From: Clostridium manihotivorum
GTDB lineage: Bacteria; Bacillota; Clostridia; Clostridiales; Clostridiaceae
Assembly: GCF_004015185.1 (NCBI RefSeq)
Contig: NZ_CP025746.1
Location: forward strand, 4,543,776 to 4,607,775
DNA length: 64,000 nucleotides
Direction of reading: 5' to 3'
Under the pieces are notes generated by a model that saw only the letters and a list, made by a program, of their open reading frames with translations, had not been told where the DNA came from and did no database searches. Below, piece after piece: positions 61,640 through 64,000 of the stretch (position 1 is the stretch's first letter; each line of letters begins with the position of its first letter). A program made the translations under genes and the position numbers.

Positions 61640-62104
61640 TTGCATATGCAAAATGTAAATTTGGATGAATTAGATTTGCAGATATTAGACATTTTAATTA
61701 AAGATTGTAGAACTCCTTATTTAGAGATAGCAAGAATGTGTCACGTTAGTGGTGGAACAATACATGTTAGAATGAAGAAAATGGAAGACTTAGGCATCAT
61801 AAAAGGGACAAGGATTCTATTAAATCTTCCAAAGTTAGGATATGACGTTTGTTGTTATGTTGGTATTTATGTTGATAAAACATCTTCTTTCTCTGCAGTA
61901 TTTGATGAGTTATCAAAGATTAAAGAAGTTGTTGAACTTCATCTTATCACTGGAAACTATTCTGTATTTGCTAAAGTTATTTGCAAGAGTATCGCTGATC
62001 TTCAGGATATACTGATGAATAAGGTAAATACAATAGCTGGTATTGAAAGAACTGATACATTTATTTCATTATCTCAACCAATTGATCGTAATATTCAACT
62101 GTAA
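61640..62104 (+). CDS. Lrp/AsnC-family transcriptional regulator
   Basis: 154 aa. N-terminal winged HTH (LDELDLQILDILIKDCRTPY, then SGGTIHVRMKKMEDLGII) and a C-terminal RAM domain (ITGNYSVFAKVICKSIADLQ). Likely binds an amino acid as a multimer. The start is a TTG with GAGGTGA upstream, or the ATG two codons later. Monocistronic, followed by AAAGAGCA/TGCTCTTT terminator. Confidence 0.92.
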   Translation: MHMQNVNLDELDLQILDILIKDCRTPYLEIARMCHVSGGTIHVRMKKMEDLGIIKGTRILLNLPKLGYDVCCYVGIYVDKTSSFSAVFDELSKIKEVVELHLITGNYSVFAKVICKSIADLQDILMNKVNTIAGIERTDTFISLSQPIDRNIQL

Positions 62105-62128
62105 AGAGCATATTGCTCTTTTTCTTTT
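62103..62128 (+). terminator. terminator of the Lrp/AsnC gene
   Basis: AAAGAGCA/TGCTCTTT stem with a 3-nt loop and a T-rich tail. Confidence 0.85.
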
Positions 62129-62249
62129 TAATCAATAATTTTATCTATTGCACATGCTTTTATTTACTCTTATAAATTAATATTTGAATACATAAAATTT
62201 TATTTTACGGCAATACTATAAGAGAAAAGTAAGCAAAGGAGTGATTTGA

Positions 62250-62459
62250 ATGAAAACTCTAGATATAATAGCACTAGTTTTAGTTATAATCGGTGCAATA
62301 AATTGGGGACTAATTGGTTTTTTCCGATTTGATTTAGTTGCCGCTCTCTTCGGAGATATGTCAGCGATAAGTAGAGTTATATATGCAATTGTAGGAATTG
62401 CAGGACTTTATGCTATTTCATTCTTTGCAAAAGATAGATATACTAATAATGCTGAATAA
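62250..62459 (+). CDS. DUF378-family small membrane protein
   Basis: 69 aa, two membrane helices. LDIIALVLVIIGAINWGLIG and GIAGLYAISFF match DUF378 proteins of unknown role. ATG start with AAAGGAG upstream; followed by a strong terminator. Confidence 0.88.
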   Translation: MKTLDIIALVLVIIGAINWGLIGFFRFDLVAALFGDMSAISRVIYAIVGIAGLYAISFFAKDRYTNNAE

Positions 62460-62464
62460 TTAAT

Positions 62465-62498
62465 AATAAATCCCCTTAATTATCTAAGGGGATTTATT
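62465..62498 (+). terminator. terminator of the DUF378 gene
   Basis: Perfect 14-bp stem AATAAATCCCCTTA/TAAGGGGATTTATT with a 6-nt loop. Confidence 0.9.
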
Positions 62499-62671
62499 AT
62501 TATGTTGATAAAGTTATACCACCTCGTACTTAAATTTGAAAATATAAATTCCACTATAAAGCGGTGAATTCATAGATAATATTTTATAATTTACAATTTT
62601 GTAAATTACTCTTGTAGATTTTAGTATATAATAGATATTAAATGTCCATAATCTTCAAAAGGAGGTGAATC

Positions 62672-63478
62672 ATGCTCACACCAATATTAAACGGTTTTTC
62701 TTTATATGAAATAGTATTTTTCTTCGCAATATATTCATTCTTAGGATGGTGTATTGAAGTGGCTTATGCCTATACTAATAGAGGTTATTTTGTTAATAGA
62801 GGCTTTTTATATGGTCCCTTCTGCCCTATTTATGGAGTGGGTTTTGTAGCTATAATTGTCTTTCTTGATAAATTTAAAGATAATTTAATTGCTCTATATA
62901 TCTTATCAACTTTGTTGACATCAATAATAGAATATGTAACTGGATATTTATTAGAAAAAATATTCAAATCTAAGTGGTGGGACTATACCGAAGATCCATT
63001 CAACTTACACGGCAGAATATGCCTACACTTTTCATTAGCTTGGGGACTTGCTGCTGTTGCAATAATAAAAATAATTCATCCAATCTTTTATATTTTAGTG
63101 AATGTATCCGCTTTTAATACAGGTGTATATGTTTTTTATGTTCTAGTAAGCTATTTTATTATCGATTTAATACTTACTATTAGTTCTCTTATACAGTTTA
63201 ATATTATTCTTACTAAACTTACTTTTATTAGCGGAGAATTAAAAAGAAGATATTCATATATAGTTTCAGCAACTAAGGAAAAAGCTATGGGTACCGCACA
63301 AGACATGGAAGATGGTTTTAAGGAATTAGTAGACAACTATAACAATAACTTATCAAAGATAAACTTCAATCATAAGAGGTTAATGAAAGCTTTTCCTGAT
63401 ATGAAATCAACCTCATTTAATACTATAATTACAGAACTAAAAGAAAAAATCTCTTCAATTAGGGATTTAATAAAGTAA
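62672..63478 (+). CDS. PF06541-type membrane protein (putative ABC transporter permease CmpB-like)
   Basis: 268 aa, about five membrane helices in residues 10-185, then a roughly 80-residue helical cytosolic tail. Motifs FLGWCIEVAYA, NRGFLYGPFCPIYGVG, WWDYTEDPFNLHGRICL are those of the family named after CmpB, although no ABC partner is nearby. Function unknown. ATG start with AAAGGAGG upstream. Confidence 0.85.
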   Translation: MLTPILNGFSLYEIVFFFAIYSFLGWCIEVAYAYTNRGYFVNRGFLYGPFCPIYGVGFVAIIVFLDKFKDNLIALYILSTLLTSIIEYVTGYLLEKIFKSKWWDYTEDPFNLHGRICLHFSLAWGLAAVAIIKIIHPIFYILVNVSAFNTGVYVFYVLVSYFIIDLILTISSLIQFNIILTKLTFISGELKRRYSYIVSATKEKAMGTAQDMEDGFKELVDNYNNNLSKINFNHKRLMKAFPDMKSTSFNTIITELKEKISSIRDLIK

Positions 63479-63655
63479 AAAAACGCTAAAGCGCCCTTCT
63501 CTTTAGCGTTTTTTGCGCATCTGCCTTTCCGAATGAATATGAGCAAGATATGGCGGCGACATAATTATTTTTCATTCTTTTTCCTGCATATTCCTTGAGG
63601 CATCCAGCCATATTTATACACAACTTTATCTAACCTATAATTTTATGAAATAAAA
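63478..63655 (+). repeat. dispersed repeat family T, copy E
   Basis: Opens with the terminator of the upstream gene (ACGCTAAAG/CTTTAGCGT, T6), then GCGCATCTGCCTTTCCGAAT and GATATGGCGGCGAC, where CTGCC pairs with GGCGG through a G-U pair, and ends with the ATTCTTT...TTTATCTAA sub-block. The base change preserves pairing. Confidence 0.75.
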
Positions 63656-63656
63656 A

Positions 63657-63686
63657 ATCACTAAAGAAATCTTTAGTGATTTTTTT
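63657..63686 (+). terminator. terminator-like hairpin
   Basis: ATCACTAAAG/CTTTAGTGAT stem, 4-nt loop, T6. Confidence 0.85.
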
Positions 63687-63731
63687 GCCTTGCACTTTAA
63701 TAGTTCTTAAAACTTGATTATTCTAAGAATA

Positions 63732-63785
63732 CTGTTGAAACTAAGCATCGGATGACTGACCACTTAATTCCAACACGGTATTTTA
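63732..63785. repeat. MITE-like palindromic repeat, fragment P6
   Basis: ACTGTTGAAACTAAGCATCG, GATGACTGACCACTTAATTC, CAACACGGTA: the left arm is cut and joined to the second small hairpin and right arm. It abuts the stop codon of the gene at the window edge. Confidence 0.7.
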
Positions 63786-64000
63786 TTAAAGTGTCTTTAT
63801 AAGATCAAATAATTCTAGTGCAGCATTCTTTGGTCCATTCTTTTCAAGTCCTGCTACTGCTAGACAAGTCTTTATTTGACCTACTTTTATCTTATCTTCA
63901 AAACTTCTATTGAAGTATCTATCTATTAATACATCAGTTTCAGCTTGTTTTTGAGCTGGTCCAAAAGGATTTGCAAAGTAAGAAGTAACTAGTCCTGTCT
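63786..64000 (-). CDS. 3' end of an unidentified gene (cut by window edge)
   Basis: At least 71 codons of open frame with no stop up to the edge. The last residues include TSYFANPFGPAQKQAETDVL, IDRYFNRSFEDKIKVGQIKT and ELFDLIKTL. Codon use and composition look like real coding sequence, soluble and helical. I cannot name the family from this fragment. Confidence 0.75.
   Translation of the reverse strand, partial: TGLVTSYFANPFGPAQKQAETDVLIDRYFNRSFEDKIKVGQIKTCLAVAGLEKNGPKNAALELFDLIKTL

Overview
The window is AT-rich (roughly 30% GC by eye) and comes from a Firmicute, most likely a Clostridium or close relative. The evidence is the strong AGGAGG-type ribosome binding sites with many TTG and GTG starts, a Gram-positive type PurF with FeS-ligand cysteines, a large single-chain PurL, a lysine riboswitch, a CIRCE operator and clostridial-type regulators. 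Nearly all genes from 1.3 to 48.9 kb lie on the minus strand. I saw no rRNA, tRNA, CRISPR array or prophage.

Left end (0-10 kb): an IS110-family transposase, then a polymorphic-toxin locus read leftward. A 5'-truncated Rhs/YD-repeat gene is followed by a HEAT-repeat immunity candidate, a terminator, and an orphan toxin-tip/immunity pair of the DUF6883/DUF4926 type. The AAA+ clamp-loader-like ATPase RarA follows. Next is a complete IS4-type element (YREK signature, 20-bp inverted repeats, 7-bp target duplication) whose transposase is frameshifted; it sits inside a copy of a dispersed repeat.

10-30 kb: a flavin reductase, an S51-like protein lacking the usual serine, a DUF402 protein and a diguanylate cyclase. 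Then comes the complete de novo purine operon purL-E-C-F-M-N-H-D (24984 to 13952), with a terminator-bearing leader and a MITE-like palindrome between purL and purE. An alanine-racemase-like gene with altered catalytic residues, an HD phosphohydrolase, a TerC-type transporter and a GT-C glycosyltransferase follow.

30-49 kb: a GGDEF protein and a PAS-GGDEF-EAL protein, a GH36 alpha-galactosidase with an XRE-TPR regulator, and an ECF sigma factor translationally coupled to a membrane-anchored serpin (the most unusual locus). After these come a lysine-riboswitch-controlled amino-acid ABC transporter, UppS, a NifX-like protein, an esterase, and an XRE-TPR regulator followed by a 49-residue signal-peptide-bearing peptide (an RRNPP-type quorum-sensing pair).

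49-64 kb: htpG behind a perfect CIRCE operator, glutamine-dependent nadE, a DUF327/YaaR protein, a calcium-type P-ATPase, a secreted ComEC-like metallo-hydrolase, a gamma-carbonic anhydrase-like protein coupled to CvfB, a PHP-domain protein, an Lrp/AsnC regulator, two small membrane proteins, a PF06541-like membrane protein, and the 3' end of an unidentified gene at the right edge.

Two families of short intergenic repeats are scattered throughout: a roughly 132-bp MITE-like palindrome (6 copies or fragments), and a roughly 160-bp element built from a terminator hairpin plus a CTGCC/GGCAG hairpin (6 copies plus 2 copies of a sub-block).
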